Under the pieces are notes generated by a model that saw nothing but the letters and a program-made list of their open reading frames with translations, was not told the DNA's origin and did no database searches. Positions 25,702 to 35,113 of a DNA stretch of 64,000 bases are shown one piece after another; the stretch's first letter is position 1, and the number at the start of each line of letters is the position of its first letter. The position numbers were made by a program, and so were the translations under genes. The DNA lies in the NCBI RefSeq assembly GCF_012396235.1, contig NZ_JAAXPA010000026.1, forward strand, positions 56,947 through 120,946. The letters run 5' to 3'. Source of the stretch: Rhodococcus opacus. Lineage in GTDB: Bacteria > Actinomycetota > Actinomycetes > Mycobacteriales > Mycobacteriaceae.

Positions 25702-27696
25702 ATGCCCGCCAGACGTTCGCGAACCCGTCGCACGGTCGCACTGATCGCCACTGCGACCGTCGTCGTCGGCGTCGCTCTGACCGCACCCGCGATCGCCAAC
25801 GCCGCCCCGGTGGGCTGTGCGGCGACGTTCAATTTGTTTATCCCCGGCACGTGGGAGACCAACGAGAACGCCGACCCGACCCGGCCGGTAGGCATGCTCG
25901 CCCCGGTCGCAGAGGCGATTAAGGCACAGAACGGTGCCCGCGCGCAGATATACTCGCTGCCGTATATGGCGTCCGCGTTCGACAATGGCCACACCTACGC
26001 CGACAGCAAGACCGACGCGGTCAGCAAGGCCACCGCCGTGCTGCGCAACTACCTCGACGAGTGTCGGGGCGCGAAGATCACGATCACCGGATACTCCCAG
26101 GGTGCGGACGCTGCAGGCGATCTCGCGTCGGCGATCGGAAACGATCAAGGTCCGGTCGATGCGGACCGGGTCCTCGGTGTGGCGCTGATCGCCGACCCGG
26201 GTGCCGGCACGAAGGGCGCCGCACCGGTGGGGCCGACGACGTCGGGGGAGGGGATCGCCGGTCCCCGGTCGCAGGGCATGGGCACGCTGTCGGGGCGGGT
26301 CGCCTCGATCTGCGATCCGAACGACCTGTACTGCTCGATCCGCAAGGGCGCGAACCCGTTCCTCGGGTCCCTCGGGTCGATCCTGTCGAAGACCCCCGGC
26401 AACACCGGTGCCGGTACCGGCGGAGGTAATGCGGCGGTCGCCCACGTGCTGACCTCGGATTTCAGTGGCGCCGACCTGCCCGGTCTCGGATCGAATGTCG
26501 ACGCGCTCGGAAAGCAACTGTCCGGCACCGACACCGGCGGGACGGTGGATGTGCATGAGGTCGCCGACACCGCGACCTCACTGTCGAAGACGCTCAGCCC
26601 ACTGGTCGACTTGCTGCAGTCCGGGGCCGCGAATACCGCCGCCACCGCGAGCCTGGCCGCAGCCCCAGCCGGTACGCCCGAGAACGCGGCCGCACAGGTC
26701 CTCACCACAGCCAGCCGAGCGAACCTGACCGGTGCCCTCGACTCGGCGGCCACGATCGCGAACACCGCAGCCAAACTCGCCAATAGTGGCACCACCACCC
26801 TGCCCGCCACCGCACCCGAAATCTCTCAACTCGCGGGCACCGCCGCATCACTCGGTACCCAGATCGCACCCGTCGCCGCCACCCCGGCAGATGCCCTCTC
26901 CTCCGCGTCGAGCGTGCTGTCGGTCCTCAAACCGAAAGTCGTCGTCGACCAGGCACTCAATGTCGTCACCGGCGTCACTGCCCTCGATATTCCGAAGATC
27001 CTGCACAACCTGATCGTGCTCCCGCAAAGAATTGCCGCCGGAGATGTCCGCGCCGCCCGGGACGCCGCCCGAGAGCTGAACGTGCAGTTCGAGCCGGTGG
27101 TGAAGATGGTCGCCGGTGTCGACTTGAAGTGGGTCTCCCAGATCCTCGCGATCATCCCGGACCCGTCCGGTTACACCCAGATCGCGGCGCTGGTCACCAG
27201 CATTCTCGGCAACGTCGATGTGATCAAGCTGGCCAACATCGCCGGTCAAGCCCAGGAAATTGCGTGGGCCGCCGCGGACAAGCTTTTTCCTCCGCCCGGG
27301 GTGTTGCCCGACCCGGTCGGTGCTGCGGCGCAGACCACGGCGTTGATCCCTCTTGGCCTCGAACTCGCCTCGGTGGCCGCGAACATGCTCACCGGCACAG
27401 CCGGCAAGACCGACCCCGCGCTGCTCGGCAAGCAGACCAATCCCGTCGGGAACGCGATCACCGCGCAGGCGCAGACGCTCGACCTCGCAGGACTCGCCGG
27501 GGCGGTGTCGACGATGGCGCAGTCGCAGGGGGCGGAGGATCTCGCCCACGTTGTCGGCGAGGGCCTGAACGCGGCCAGCTTCTTCGCCTCCGGGGCACAC
27601 CAGAGCTACCAGAACCTGGTCGTCGACAACGCCGGCCGCAACGCCATCCAGTGGGTCTCGGATTGGCTGAACCTGCAGATCACCCGCGCCGCCTGA
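25702..27696 (+). CDS. Exported cutinase-family alpha/beta hydrolase with long helical extension
   Basis: ATG 25702 was chosen: GAGGTG upstream and an immediate signal peptide (basic ARRSRTRR, hydrophobic core to about 30, cleavage near ANAAP). The cutinase domain (about 40-255) has the nucleophile motif GYSQG (Ser132), the CDPNDLYC motif with Asp208 and a probable catalytic His248. Such enzymes hydrolyse lipid or polyester esters outside the cell. The remaining roughly 400 residues form an Ala-rich helical extension not found in ordinary cutinases (about 200 aa). It follows tpg by 208 bp. The whole protein is 664 aa. Confidence 0.85.
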   Translation: MPARRSRTRRTVALIATATVVVGVALTAPAIANAAPVGCAATFNLFIPGTWETNENADPTRPVGMLAPVAEAIKAQNGARAQIYSLPYMASAFDNGHTYADSKTDAVSKATAVLRNYLDECRGAKITITGYSQGADAAGDLASAIGNDQGPVDADRVLGVALIADPGAGTKGAAPVGPTTSGEGIAGPRSQGMGTLSGRVASICDPNDLYCSIRKGANPFLGSLGSILSKTPGNTGAGTGGGNAAVAHVLTSDFSGADLPGLGSNVDALGKQLSGTDTGGTVDVHEVADTATSLSKTLSPLVDLLQSGAANTAATASLAAAPAGTPENAAAQVLTTASRANLTGALDSAATIANTAAKLANSGTTTLPATAPEISQLAGTAASLGTQIAPVAATPADALSSASSVLSVLKPKVVVDQALNVVTGVTALDIPKILHNLIVLPQRIAAGDVRAARDAARELNVQFEPVVKMVAGVDLKWVSQILAIIPDPSGYTQIAALVTSILGNVDVIKLANIAGQAQEIAWAAADKLFPPPGVLPDPVGAAAQTTALIPLGLELASVAANMLTGTAGKTDPALLGKQTNPVGNAITAQAQTLDLAGLAGAVSTMAQSQGAEDLAHVVGEGLNAASFFASGAHQSYQNLVVDNAGRNAIQWVSDWLNLQITRAA

Positions 27697-27809
27697 CGAT
27701 CCGACATCGTCCCGGTAGGACCACCACTGCGTGCTTCATCTCGCGGCCGACTTCATTTGAACTTCACCTCGACCACGGAACCGAGAACCTCGCAGATAGA
27801 GCGGTTGCT

Positions 27810-27911
27810 GTGTCGAAATCCGACCTGGCCCGGACGAAGAAACGCCGCAGTTCAGGTCACCGCCCCGGCGTTGACGTTCGGTCCGAGAACCTATATCTCC
27901 CAGTCGAATAG
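27810..27911 (+). CDS. Possible 33-aa basic peptide
   Basis: GTG start with a weak site (GAGCGG). The peptide is Lys/Arg-rich at its centre (ARTKKRRSSGHRPG). It lies directly upstream of the small Cys-rich gene with 12 bp between. No homologue was recognised; it could be a chance frame. Confidence 0.25.
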   Translation: MSKSDLARTKKRRSSGHRPGVDVRSENLYLPVE

Positions 27912-27923
27912 GAGCACCGGAAA

Positions 27924-28214
27924 GTGGCCCGTCGAACACACCGCCCGACATCGTGCTGGGTGAGTTGCCCGCACTGTGGCGGCAAACGCACCTACTTCAC
28001 CCGCAGGGCCGCGCGTGCGGCCCGCACCCACCACGAAAAATGCCAGGGCCTGGCGATCTACCCCTGCCCCCACCTACACCAGGACGGCGAGGTCGGTTTC
28101 CACCTCGGGCACCGGCCGGAGGGGTTGGGCCGCGGCCACATCGACCGGGACACGCGCGCCGATAATCAGCGGGCAGCGCTCCAAGGCAGGTCTGCGGGCG
28201 GGGGTGCGCGGTGA
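27924..28214 (+). CDS. Small Cys/His zinc-ribbon-like plasmid/phage protein
   Basis: GTG start with AGGAGC about 11 nt upstream. The 96-aa product has CPHCGGKRTYFTRRAARAAR followed by HHEKC, YPCPH and GFHLGHRP. This pattern is common in small actinophage and plasmid proteins and probably forms a zinc ribbon (C-x2-C...C...C-P-H). The next gene starts inside its stop region, implying coupling. Function unknown. Confidence 0.6.
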   Translation: MARRTHRPTSCWVSCPHCGGKRTYFTRRAARAARTHHEKCQGLAIYPCPHLHQDGEVGFHLGHRPEGLGRGHIDRDTRADNQRAALQGRSAGGGAR

Positions 28215-28555
28215 CACTGATGAACGCCAAGGGATCACCCACACCTCCGATCCCACTCGATGTTGGTGGGCGAATCCGCTTCGGTCTCGAACCCCGCCGC
28301 CCCTACACCGTCCGCGCACTCTCGGAGCACTTCGTCGTGTGCACCCGCCCACGCGACTTCGCCACCACAGGTGACTTCGTCTACACGGTCATCGACTGGC
28401 GGAACGGAATCCGCGGCCCGATCAACGGGCAAGTCGCGGACGTGAGCACCGATGAGCGGTGCCGCGACCTCCTTCACGACCTCGAAGCCGGCCGGTGGGA
28501 AATCAGCCACCACAACCGCGTCCAACTCGACATTCTCGACAGGGGCCAATCATGA
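28211..28555 (+). CDS. Small phage/plasmid-type hypothetical protein
   Basis: The GTG start overlaps the previous stop. The 114-aa product has the motif string YTVRALSEHFVVCTRP...FVYTVIDWRNGIRGPINGQVAD, which I recognise from small actinophage and plasmid proteins of unknown role. Predicted all-beta core with a C-terminal helix. It is part of a three-gene overlapping cluster after the cutinase gene. Confidence 0.65.
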   Translation: MTLMNAKGSPTPPIPLDVGGRIRFGLEPRRPYTVRALSEHFVVCTRPRDFATTGDFVYTVIDWRNGIRGPINGQVADVSTDERCRDLLHDLEAGRWEISHHNRVQLDILDRGQS

Positions 28556-28866
28556 GAGCACACACCCGAAAGGACCTATTGCGCTGCGCTATCGCTGCTC
28601 TGAAGCGCAGGTGCAGTGGTGGGTCCAAACACCGTGAGGGGTACTTCGGAAGCGACCTGCACACCGAGGTGACGCTCGGCGGCGCTAGCCTGGTCTCTTC
28701 GACCGTCCATCCCCGGCGACGAATAGCGTTCTACTCCGGCACCTGGCTGAGGGCGTCGTCCAGGCAGTCAAGGACGGTGTCGCCCGGGGCAGCCGGGGCG
28801 ACACCGCCGTCTACGACATCTGTCGTTCTCGGCGGGTGCGGCTGTTCACCGGAGGAGATCTCGTGA
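28552..28866 (+). CDS. Possible third gene of the overlapping cluster
   Basis: The ATG overlaps the previous stop (ATGA). The predicted 104-aa product has a plausible N-terminus (MRAHTRKDLLRCAIAALKRR), but the C-terminal half is Ser/Gly-rich and looks non-coding. It may be a real short gene whose end has drifted. No domain was recognised. Confidence 0.35.
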   Translation: MRAHTRKDLLRCAIAALKRRCSGGSKHREGYFGSDLHTEVTLGGASLVSSTVHPRRRIAFYSGTWLRASSRQSRTVSPGAAGATPPSTTSVVLGGCGCSPEEIS

Positions 28867-29364
28867 ACGACCCCTGAAGCACTGCAACACATGTGGGTTC
28901 CTCGCGGACCTCGACCTCGACCTCGGTCTTGATCTCGGTCTCGACGTCGATCTCGGTCCCAGAAGCGGATGGTGCCTGTCTGCGTGTTCACCGGGATGAG
29001 TCGGCGGCTCCACTTTGCGAGATTGTGTGGGTCGAGGGTCGGTCGCGCACCCGGTCGGTCGCTCGACCGGGTGCCGCAGTGGGGACCCCCAATGCTCGAG
29101 CGTTCGTCACAGTGACGTAAGCGACGCGCCAGTCGGCCTGGAGAGCTTGGGCGGCCGGGCGGGAGCCCTCGACGACGCCGACCACCGGTGTCCCCTACGG
29201 GGGCAACTGACGCACAGTGATCAGTGCCGTCACGGCGGCTCCTCGGCGAGTGTGCTGGGTGCTTCGCGGTAGCCGACCGCACGTTAGCTCGCTTTGCGCG
29301 CATAGCTAGCGTAGCTAGCAAGCCTGTGGCTGGGTGGCGCAACTGCCCGTACTGTTGCCTGGGT
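28867..29364. other. Gene-free stretch with TC-rich repeats and a CTAG cluster
   Basis: Near 28905-28965 degenerate GACCTCGA/GTCTCGA-type hexanucleotide repeats occur. At 29284-29320 there is a dense cluster (TTAGCTC, ATAGCTAGCG, TAGCTAGCA) matching the vocabulary of the parA-upstream array, 12 kb away. No gene is supported. Confidence 0.5.
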
Positions 29365-29904
29365 CTATCCGACGGATTGTGCCGATGTTCGTGGGCCCCG
29401 TGGGCGTGGGCCGGGGGAGACCCCGAGGGCAGCGAGTGGCCGCCGCTCGTCGTCGGGCAGGGCGTTGGCTCGCCACTTCTTGACCGCCCGGTAGAGCCAC
29501 TGGCCTACCTGTTCACCGTCGGCGGTGACATAGTTCGCGGGAACGAGTGCGTTGCCGTGCTCTTCGCGGTAGGCGGCGATTTCGGTCAGCATCCGTCGCC
29601 GCTTGCCGTCGGCCGGTGACACGGCGGGAAGGGGAAGATCGTCATCGCTCCACACGAACCCGATCGCATCGAGTTGTGCAATGCGTTGGGGCGGAAGGGT
29701 GCCGAGCATGCGGGCCACCCGCTGGCGGTCCTGCCAAAGTCCCAATCGGAAACCGCATTCGGTGACGTAGTCGACGGGCATCACGATTGTGGGGTGATGG
29801 CGGCGAAACGCGGCGTAGAGCTGCAGAGGTGAGGCCGAGGACCGGGTTTCTCGCATCGAGATCGCATCCTTGTGAAAGCCGTCGAGCGTTATCCGGATAG
29901 TCAT
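29365..29904 (-). CDS. Helicase-associated (HA) domain protein
   Basis: The 179-aa product has two HA-like repeats: HHPTIVMPVDYVTECGFRLGLW (about 35-56) with a QDRQR helix, and EEHGNALVPANYVTADGEQVGQW...KKWR (about 113-145). HA repeats are short helical DNA-binding units, often attached to helicases but here alone. A DNA-binding role is likely. It is isolated between gene-poor regions. Confidence 0.75.
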   Translation of the reverse strand: MTIRITLDGFHKDAISMRETRSSASPLQLYAAFRRHHPTIVMPVDYVTECGFRLGLWQDRQRVARMLGTLPPQRIAQLDAIGFVWSDDDLPLPAVSPADGKRRRMLTEIAAYREEHGNALVPANYVTADGEQVGQWLYRAVKKWRANALPDDERRPLAALGVSPGPRPRGPRTSAQSVG

Positions 29905-30029
29905 TAACTCGAGTATGTCGATCAGTTTGACGATCTGTCACGGAAGTCGACACGTGTTGGGTGGCAACTTGTGCGCAGGTAGTGGGAGCTGGTGGAAATC
30001 ACAAGCTGATCACCAGCGCGAAGGACCTT

Positions 30030-30428
30030 TCAGCGCCCGCGCACCCGCACGTCGACGTCCTCAGGGTGCTCACCCGCTCCATGGAAATGCGTTCCGCGTC
30101 CGAACGTTGGCGTGACCACTCCGGTCGCCCCGCGGCGATGTCGATACCCCTTCTCGTGGCAGAGCATCACGATCTGCTCGAGCGCCGATGCCTCCTGCGC
30201 CGCGATGGCCTCGACCGCGGCGATGGAGATCCGGTGTTGCTCGGCGATGATGTGCCGGGCCAACTCCTCCTGGGAATGGAAATGGAAGTACAAGGCGCCC
30301 TTCGTCATTCCGGCGGCTTCGGTGGTCTCGATGAGGCTGGCTCCCTCGAACCCGGACTTGTCGAACATCTCCGCTGCCCCGCGGACGATCTGCGCTCGGG
30401 TCGCCGCCGCGCGTTGCGGTTGAACCAT
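30030..30428 (-). pseudogene. Truncated TetR regulator, gamma-butyrolactone-receptor type
   Basis: Starting at MVQPQRAAATRAQIVRGAAEMF, the frame has a complete TetR HTH (residues 1-55, ending MTKGALYFHFHSQEELA). It resembles ArpA/ScbR-type receptors up to about residue 95 (VEAIAAQEASALEQIVMLCHEKG). Then the sequence becomes Arg/Gly-rich and stops at 132 residues, short of the usual 200-220. The ligand-binding domain is missing, so this is probably a frameshifted remnant. It could still bind DNA. Confidence 0.65.
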
Positions 30429-31784
30429 TCGCCGCACCTTCCGTGCCACCTCGGGTGAGGCCCGGTTGATCGGGTCGCGCCCCTACAGCCTGCGCGAACG
30501 CTACCGGCGGTACGTGTTCGCACGCCTTCCTACGAGGTGCCCGTGTCCACTATGCGCCCACCGCTGTCAAAAAAGACCATCCTCCCTGTTTTCTGGTAGG
30601 GTTCGGTTGGTCATGGCGGGTCCCATGACGACATGAGTCGCTGGGGCGATTCGCGCGAGGGGTGGCGTGCAGGTGCCGCTCGGTATTCGGGCGGAGTGGC
30701 ACCTGCACCCGTATCCACCTGCCGCTGGAACACTGATAGAGATGTCACGCCGATCTCACCTTCCCGCAACAGGTGTGATGCGCCGGACTCGTACGCTTGG
30801 TGCCTATTCACCACACCAATCCGATGGGTCACCGCTCATGGACAACAAGACATCCCGGACCCCACCGTCTCCGCGCCCGCCTTCGGCCGGTCAACTCTCT
30901 CCCCAGGATCTTGCCGGTGTCGTCGAAGCACTCACCGGTCAACGTGTCCTCCCGCGCCAGGGTGTGGGTGAGTCCCGCGACAAGTAGCCCCAAGAAGCAC
31001 CGCTTGGGTGGCCGTGGTGACTGGGCTGCCAGAGCGCTCTGGTGATCTGCTGGAGTATTGGGTTTTCCCCTAGAGAGTGGGGCCAGAGGCGGCCAGGCGG
31101 GTCAGAGCTCGTGGGTGCGGAGAGGGCCACGGTCAGGATCCGGAGCCGGCCGCGCTCGCGATGAGCGCGAAGCGATGCCGGTGCTTCGGGACGGCCCATC
31201 CCGGAGCGGGTCCAGGCCTGGGTCGAGCTGGCCTACCTCGTCGTCGTCGACGATTTCCGCGCAGTGTCCGCCGAATGCCCCACCGCCTAGCGGTCGAGCG
31301 CGCCGACGATAACCAGCCGGGCTACATGATGACCTCGCCGAATGTCTCCGGGACACAGTCACTCGGGCAATTGGGGACGGCATCAGGTCCCAGTAGCTCG
31401 AAGGACGGGCCGGTCGTGGACGATTTCGTCGCGCGGTATGCGCCGACCTCCGACGCCACGGAGAGCACTCACCACCGAAAGTCCCTGGCGCTTCGCCTCG
31501 AGGTGGCCAATGACCCTCGGGCCGAATGGTATTGGCAGCTGCTGAGCACCATCAACGGGTGGACCCATCCCGCCTCGCTCGCGCCAGTCCTTGTTTGGTT
31601 TACTCAGGCGCTTCGAGCGCACTCCCGGTGCTGGCGGGGTTCGCCCATCCGACGTTCACCGCGCGACCCGGACCAACTCCGTCCAGGCCGACTCGCCTCG
31701 GTTTCTGGCCACCGGTCCCGCTGTGACACATGCCATCGCAGTAGCGGATTCCGTACTGGGCAATCGTTCAGTTACAGTCTGTGC
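30429..31784. other. Gene-poor stretch with coding-like remnants
   Basis: No intact gene is recognised in 1.36 kb. One frame at about 31410-31620 reads VVDDFVARYAPTSDA...LALRLEVANDPRAEWYWQLLSTINGW, which looks like real protein, but it has no start and the frame degenerates on both sides. A 49-codon frame at 30838-30987 (MDNKTSRTPPSPRPP...) has no good ribosome site. Confidence 0.45.
31773..31778 (+). promoter_or_regulatory. Leaderless-type -10 element (TACAGT)
   Basis: TACAGT ends 6 nt before the GTG at 31785, the spacing expected if transcription starts at the first codon. No ribosome site is present. Confidence 0.4.
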
Positions 31785-32012
31785 GTGAGGCGTTATCGCT
31801 GGCTGTGGAAGTCGTGTGCTGTCGCGAGCGCCGTGGCGTTCCCGATGGGCACTTTGGTCGCAGTCGCGTACGACAGCAGTGTTCTCGGCGCGATCGCCGC
31901 TGTCCTGCTTGGTGATGCGGTGATACTCGGAATCATCGCAATACGCGGCGGCGTGCAACCGACCCTCGACGAGGCCTCCCGTCAACCGTGTTCGTGCGGT
32001 CCCAGATCGTGA
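31785..32012 (+). CDS. Small membrane protein, probably leaderless
   Basis: GTG start with a TANNNT element at leaderless spacing. The 75-aa product has two hydrophobic helices (about 9-30 and 32-53) separated by DSS, then a polar tail with CSC. No family was recognised. It is a plausible small inner-membrane protein inside a gene-poor zone, so confidence is limited. Confidence 0.45.
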   Translation: MRRYRWLWKSCAVASAVAFPMGTLVAVAYDSSVLGAIAAVLLGDAVILGIIAIRGGVQPTLDEASRQPCSCGPRS

Positions 32013-32778
32013 AGACAATTCCAGGTGGTCGTGCGCAGTAGATGGTCGAGGTTCGCTCGTAATCGGCAGTGGCGTCGGTTCGCCGCAGATAGGCTGCCCG
32101 CGCACCGATTCCGAACTTCGCCGTTTTTGGTCGGTGTAGAGACTCCGTCCTACGTCTGCCGACCTCGGCGGGTTTTCGCCTGCTGCGGCCTTGAGCGACT
32201 GGCGGCAGTGAGAACCCACCGCAGCGCGTCACGGCTCAGCCGGTGGGGTTTCTTTGCGATCAGCCGTCGATCGGTTCGCAGATCGCGACAGGCCCGGGGC
32301 AACCCGGGGTGGCGCACTCGTACAGGTCAGTCTCGATCAGCACGCCGCCGAGGCTGGCATAAATATGGTGCCGGAACGCGGCCTCGCCGCACGTCACACA
32401 GTCCTGATCGATTTGAATCCACTCGCCTCCCATGGCCGGATCCTAGACGGAGACGACGCGGAGTCGCCGGTGAGGTCGAATCGCGTGGGCGACGACCTCA
32501 TAGGTGCGCGCGGCAGGTTTCGAATGAGCCGCCCCGCGTGGTGCCGCAAAATTGTGTGTCTGGTTGGGGGCGGCCACCAGGACGTGGGCGTCGAGCCGCG
32601 CACGCCGTCGAGCAGCGAACCGACTATGCGGTGCAGGTGCCGTAGCTCGCAGCGCCCGGCCGTGCTCAACCGGGTCGCCGGCGTCCAGCCCGCGCTTGCG
32701 TGCCGAGGCCGATGGTGCACTTTGCTTCTATGCACAGGTTGCTCGCTTCCGACATTGTCCGAATTGAGCACGCCCCGA
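32013..32778. other. Gene-free stretch
   Basis: Several overlapping frames are open but Arg-rich and without domain content. No gene, RNA or clear regulatory element is recognised. Confidence 0.4.
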
Positions 32779-33031
32779 CTACAGACCGCACTCGTGGCCC
32801 TCCTGGGACTGCACGACGATCTGGTCGTGATTGGGCAAGCGTCAAGTGGCGGCGAAGCGGGCGGGCAGGCGTATCGGCACCGTCCCGACGTCGCTGTCTT
32901 GGACTGCAGATGCCGTCGGCCGATGGCATCGCCGCAGCCCAGCAGATCCACATCGGGTGCCCGGAGTGCCGTCTTGTGATCGTCACTGGTCACGGTAGGC
33001 CCGGCCGCGTCAAACGCGCCGTCCGATACCG
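32779..33031 (+). pseudogene. Frameshifted response-regulator receiver domain (NarL/DesR type)
   Basis: One frame reads LQTALVALLGLHDDLVVIGQASSGGEA...HRPDVAVLD. After about 32908 a second frame continues LQMPSADGIAAAQQI...RLVIVTGHGRPGRVKRAV. Joined, they give the middle of a receiver domain with the phosphoacceptor Asp. A single missing base at GACTGCAGATGCC explains the shift. The N-terminal DD pair and the output HTH are missing, so it is dead. The rest of the gap to 33387 shows nothing. Confidence 0.75.
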
Positions 33032-33387
33032 CCCGCCACACCGGTGGCAGACAGTGGGAGATCGACGTAGATGCTTAGATGACTGTGGCGTTGTATTTTG
33101 CGAGATGGGATCTGACCAGCTCCAACCCGGCCCGGTCATCGAGCATGATCGGGCCCCGGGGCACGGCCACCAGGTCATGCAGCCCCACACCGGCATTGGG
33201 CTTGATGGTCATGACGACGAGAACCTGTCCTCGTCGTTGCGTGCCCGGTACTTGATACCGAGAACCCCGTCGGTGATCCTCCACGGGACCCGGGTCCGGC
33301 CGGCCAGGTCCCGGCAACACGTCCGAGCTCCCCGGCATACTCACACCACTACAGCCCCCCCACCACACACCGAGAGACGGCATCGCC

Positions 33388-33684
33388 ATGATCAGTTGGA
33401 CCCTCACCATCGCCGCCGAAGGCGGCACGACCGCCCAGACCGGTGCGGCCCTCGACCTCCGCACTGCCGCCACCGAACTCATCGATGCCACCAGAGCCTC
33501 CATCATCGAGTCCGCCGCCGCACACCGGCCCGTCTATACGCTCACCCTCGACGGCGACTGGCTCACCTCGATCGTCACCGGCGACACTCCCACCGGCGCA
33601 CCCGACCGCGACCTCGCCCTCGATCGGCTCGCCGACATCGAAAACGAACTCGTCGGCCGCGACCGCGTCACCGACCCGAACTAA
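33388..33684 (+). CDS. Small acidic hypothetical protein
   Basis: The 98-aa product begins MISWTLTIAAEGGTTAQTGAALDLRTAATELIDATRASI. It has an alternating strand-helix pattern and an acidic C-terminus (DLALDRLADIENELVGRD). High third-position GC supports coding. No family was recognised. Its neighbours are decayed, so its context gives no role. Confidence 0.6.
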   Translation: MISWTLTIAAEGGTTAQTGAALDLRTAATELIDATRASIIESAAAHRPVYTLTLDGDWLTSIVTGDTPTGAPDRDLALDRLADIENELVGRDRVTDPN

Positions 33685-34295
33685 CCGGCACCACGAGCCG
33701 CGGCCGCACGGCGGTGACGGACTCGGGCGCGCGACGGCGATCCGGTCGACGAGGACATGGTGGTGGTCACCGTGAACGGGCTCGGCCGACGTGGGTCCCT
33801 GCTCGCGGGCGAGGATGACCGTGGGAAGCCACCGAAGGGCGGGCGCTCGGGGAAGCAGCCCGTGCGACGGGCTGGGCACGGTGCCGGTTCGCCGGCGGAC
33901 GCGGCACCGCACCGGGGGTAGGAGACGTTGCGGATCAGCCGGGGTGTCGGGCTCGGGCGGGATTCCCGGGATGGAGAGCAGGGTTCGGCAGTCTTCGGCA
34001 TCGTGGGCGCGTGCGGTAACAGCAAGCCGCGCCCGGCGGATGAATCGGGGTCGAGTTCGTGCTGCGCCTCGAACTTCGCCATGGCCTCGCCGAATATCGC
34101 GGCGTTGCGCCCCCGATTCGACACCAACACACCTGGTACCCGATATTCGGACTCGGCCGAACAACTTAGTGGGTGCGCCGACCGGCAGATCCGGGCGTAT
34201 CACCGGCGGCGCCGTGCCGCCACGACGCACCGCGGCTGCCGGTTCGCCCCACACGGATGTGCAGGGCGGCGATGGTGCCGATTCCTCCCGGAGCA
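33685..34295. other. Gene-poor stretch
   Basis: Minus-strand frames at about 33910-34130 contain fragments that look protein-like (AAIFGEAMAKFEAQHELDPD; AHDAEDCRTLLSIPGIP in another frame), suggesting a frameshifted old gene. No intact gene is supported. Confidence 0.35.
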
Positions 34296-34862
34296 CTAGG
34301 AGAGGTGCAGCCGGATCAGTTCGGCGAGATGCGTTCCGGTTCGATCGAGTGGTTGGACGGAGCGTGACGAGAGGGCCACGATGACGGCACCTTCGACCGC
34401 GCACACTACGGTGGTCGCCAGCGACCGGGCGACCGGCCCGTCAACGCCGACACGCTCGAGTTGATCGGAGAGCAGGCTCTCCCAGTCGCCGAAAACTTCG
34501 GCTGCCACGGCGGGCGCCGCCGGTACCTCGGGCCCACACAGGGCCGCCGCGACGATCGGGCATCCGGCGGTGAAATCGCTGGCCAGCAGCGTGTCCTTCC
34601 ACATCTGAATGAAAGCAACGAGGCCCTCGGCGGGGTCGCCGGACCCCGTGAATTCGGCGATGAGCGCACTCATCAACCGGCCGGCCGCTCGGGTCGATTC
34701 CTCGATGAGTTGCTCTTTCCCGCGGGGGAAGTTCTGGTAGATCGAACGCCGCGCGGTGCCGCTACGTGCCAGCAGTTCGGTGATGCCGGTGCCGGCGACG
34801 CCGCGCTCGCGCACCAGTGCGATCGTGCCGGCGATGAGCCGGTCACGCGGACCCGGAGCCAT
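34296..34862 (-). CDS. TetR-family regulator of the adjacent redox operon
   Basis: ATG start with GAGGAGGGG upstream. The 188-aa product has a TetR HTH (residues 6-52: LIAGTIALVRERGVAGTGITELLARSGTARRSIYQNFPRGKE) and a complete ligand-binding domain with GCPIVAAAL, typical of the TetR_C LmrA/YxaF-like group. It is divergent from the alpha/beta hydrolase operon. An inverted repeat GTGTTA-N7-TAACAC in the gap is the likely operator, giving repression of both genes until an unknown ligand binds. Confidence 0.9.
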   Translation of the reverse strand: MAPGPRDRLIAGTIALVRERGVAGTGITELLARSGTARRSIYQNFPRGKEQLIEESTRAAGRLMSALIAEFTGSGDPAEGLVAFIQMWKDTLLASDFTAGCPIVAAALCGPEVPAAPAVAAEVFGDWESLLSDQLERVGVDGPVARSLATTVVCAVEGAVIVALSSRSVQPLDRTGTHLAELIRLHLS

Positions 34863-34929
34863 GGTTCCCCTCCTCGTGTTGAGCGAACAATTCTTGCGGT
34901 AGCTCGATCAGTCTACTATCGTGGAAAAA

Positions 34930-34948
34930 GTGTTACTGACGTTAACAC
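34930..34948. promoter_or_regulatory. Candidate TetR operator
   Basis: GTGTTA and TAACAC are separated by 7 nt in the divergent region between the TetR gene and the hydrolase operon. Position and symmetry fit a TetR dimer site. Confidence 0.5.
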
Positions 34949-35113
34949 CTAGTTCGCCCCGAATGGCATTTTCGGGGACGTCCGCCGCCGCTTCCACGAA
35001 GGACTTCGCATGACACCATCGACAATCCGACTGCCGGTCGCACCGCGCATCCTGCGAAACCCGGATACCGGGCCGGACGCCGCGTGCGGTCGGGCGACGG
35101 CTGGGGTTGCGTG

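Noticed and set aside
32394..33041. 216-codon minus-strand frame
   Set aside because: Opposite the frameshifted receiver-domain remnant; Arg/Thr-rich without motif.
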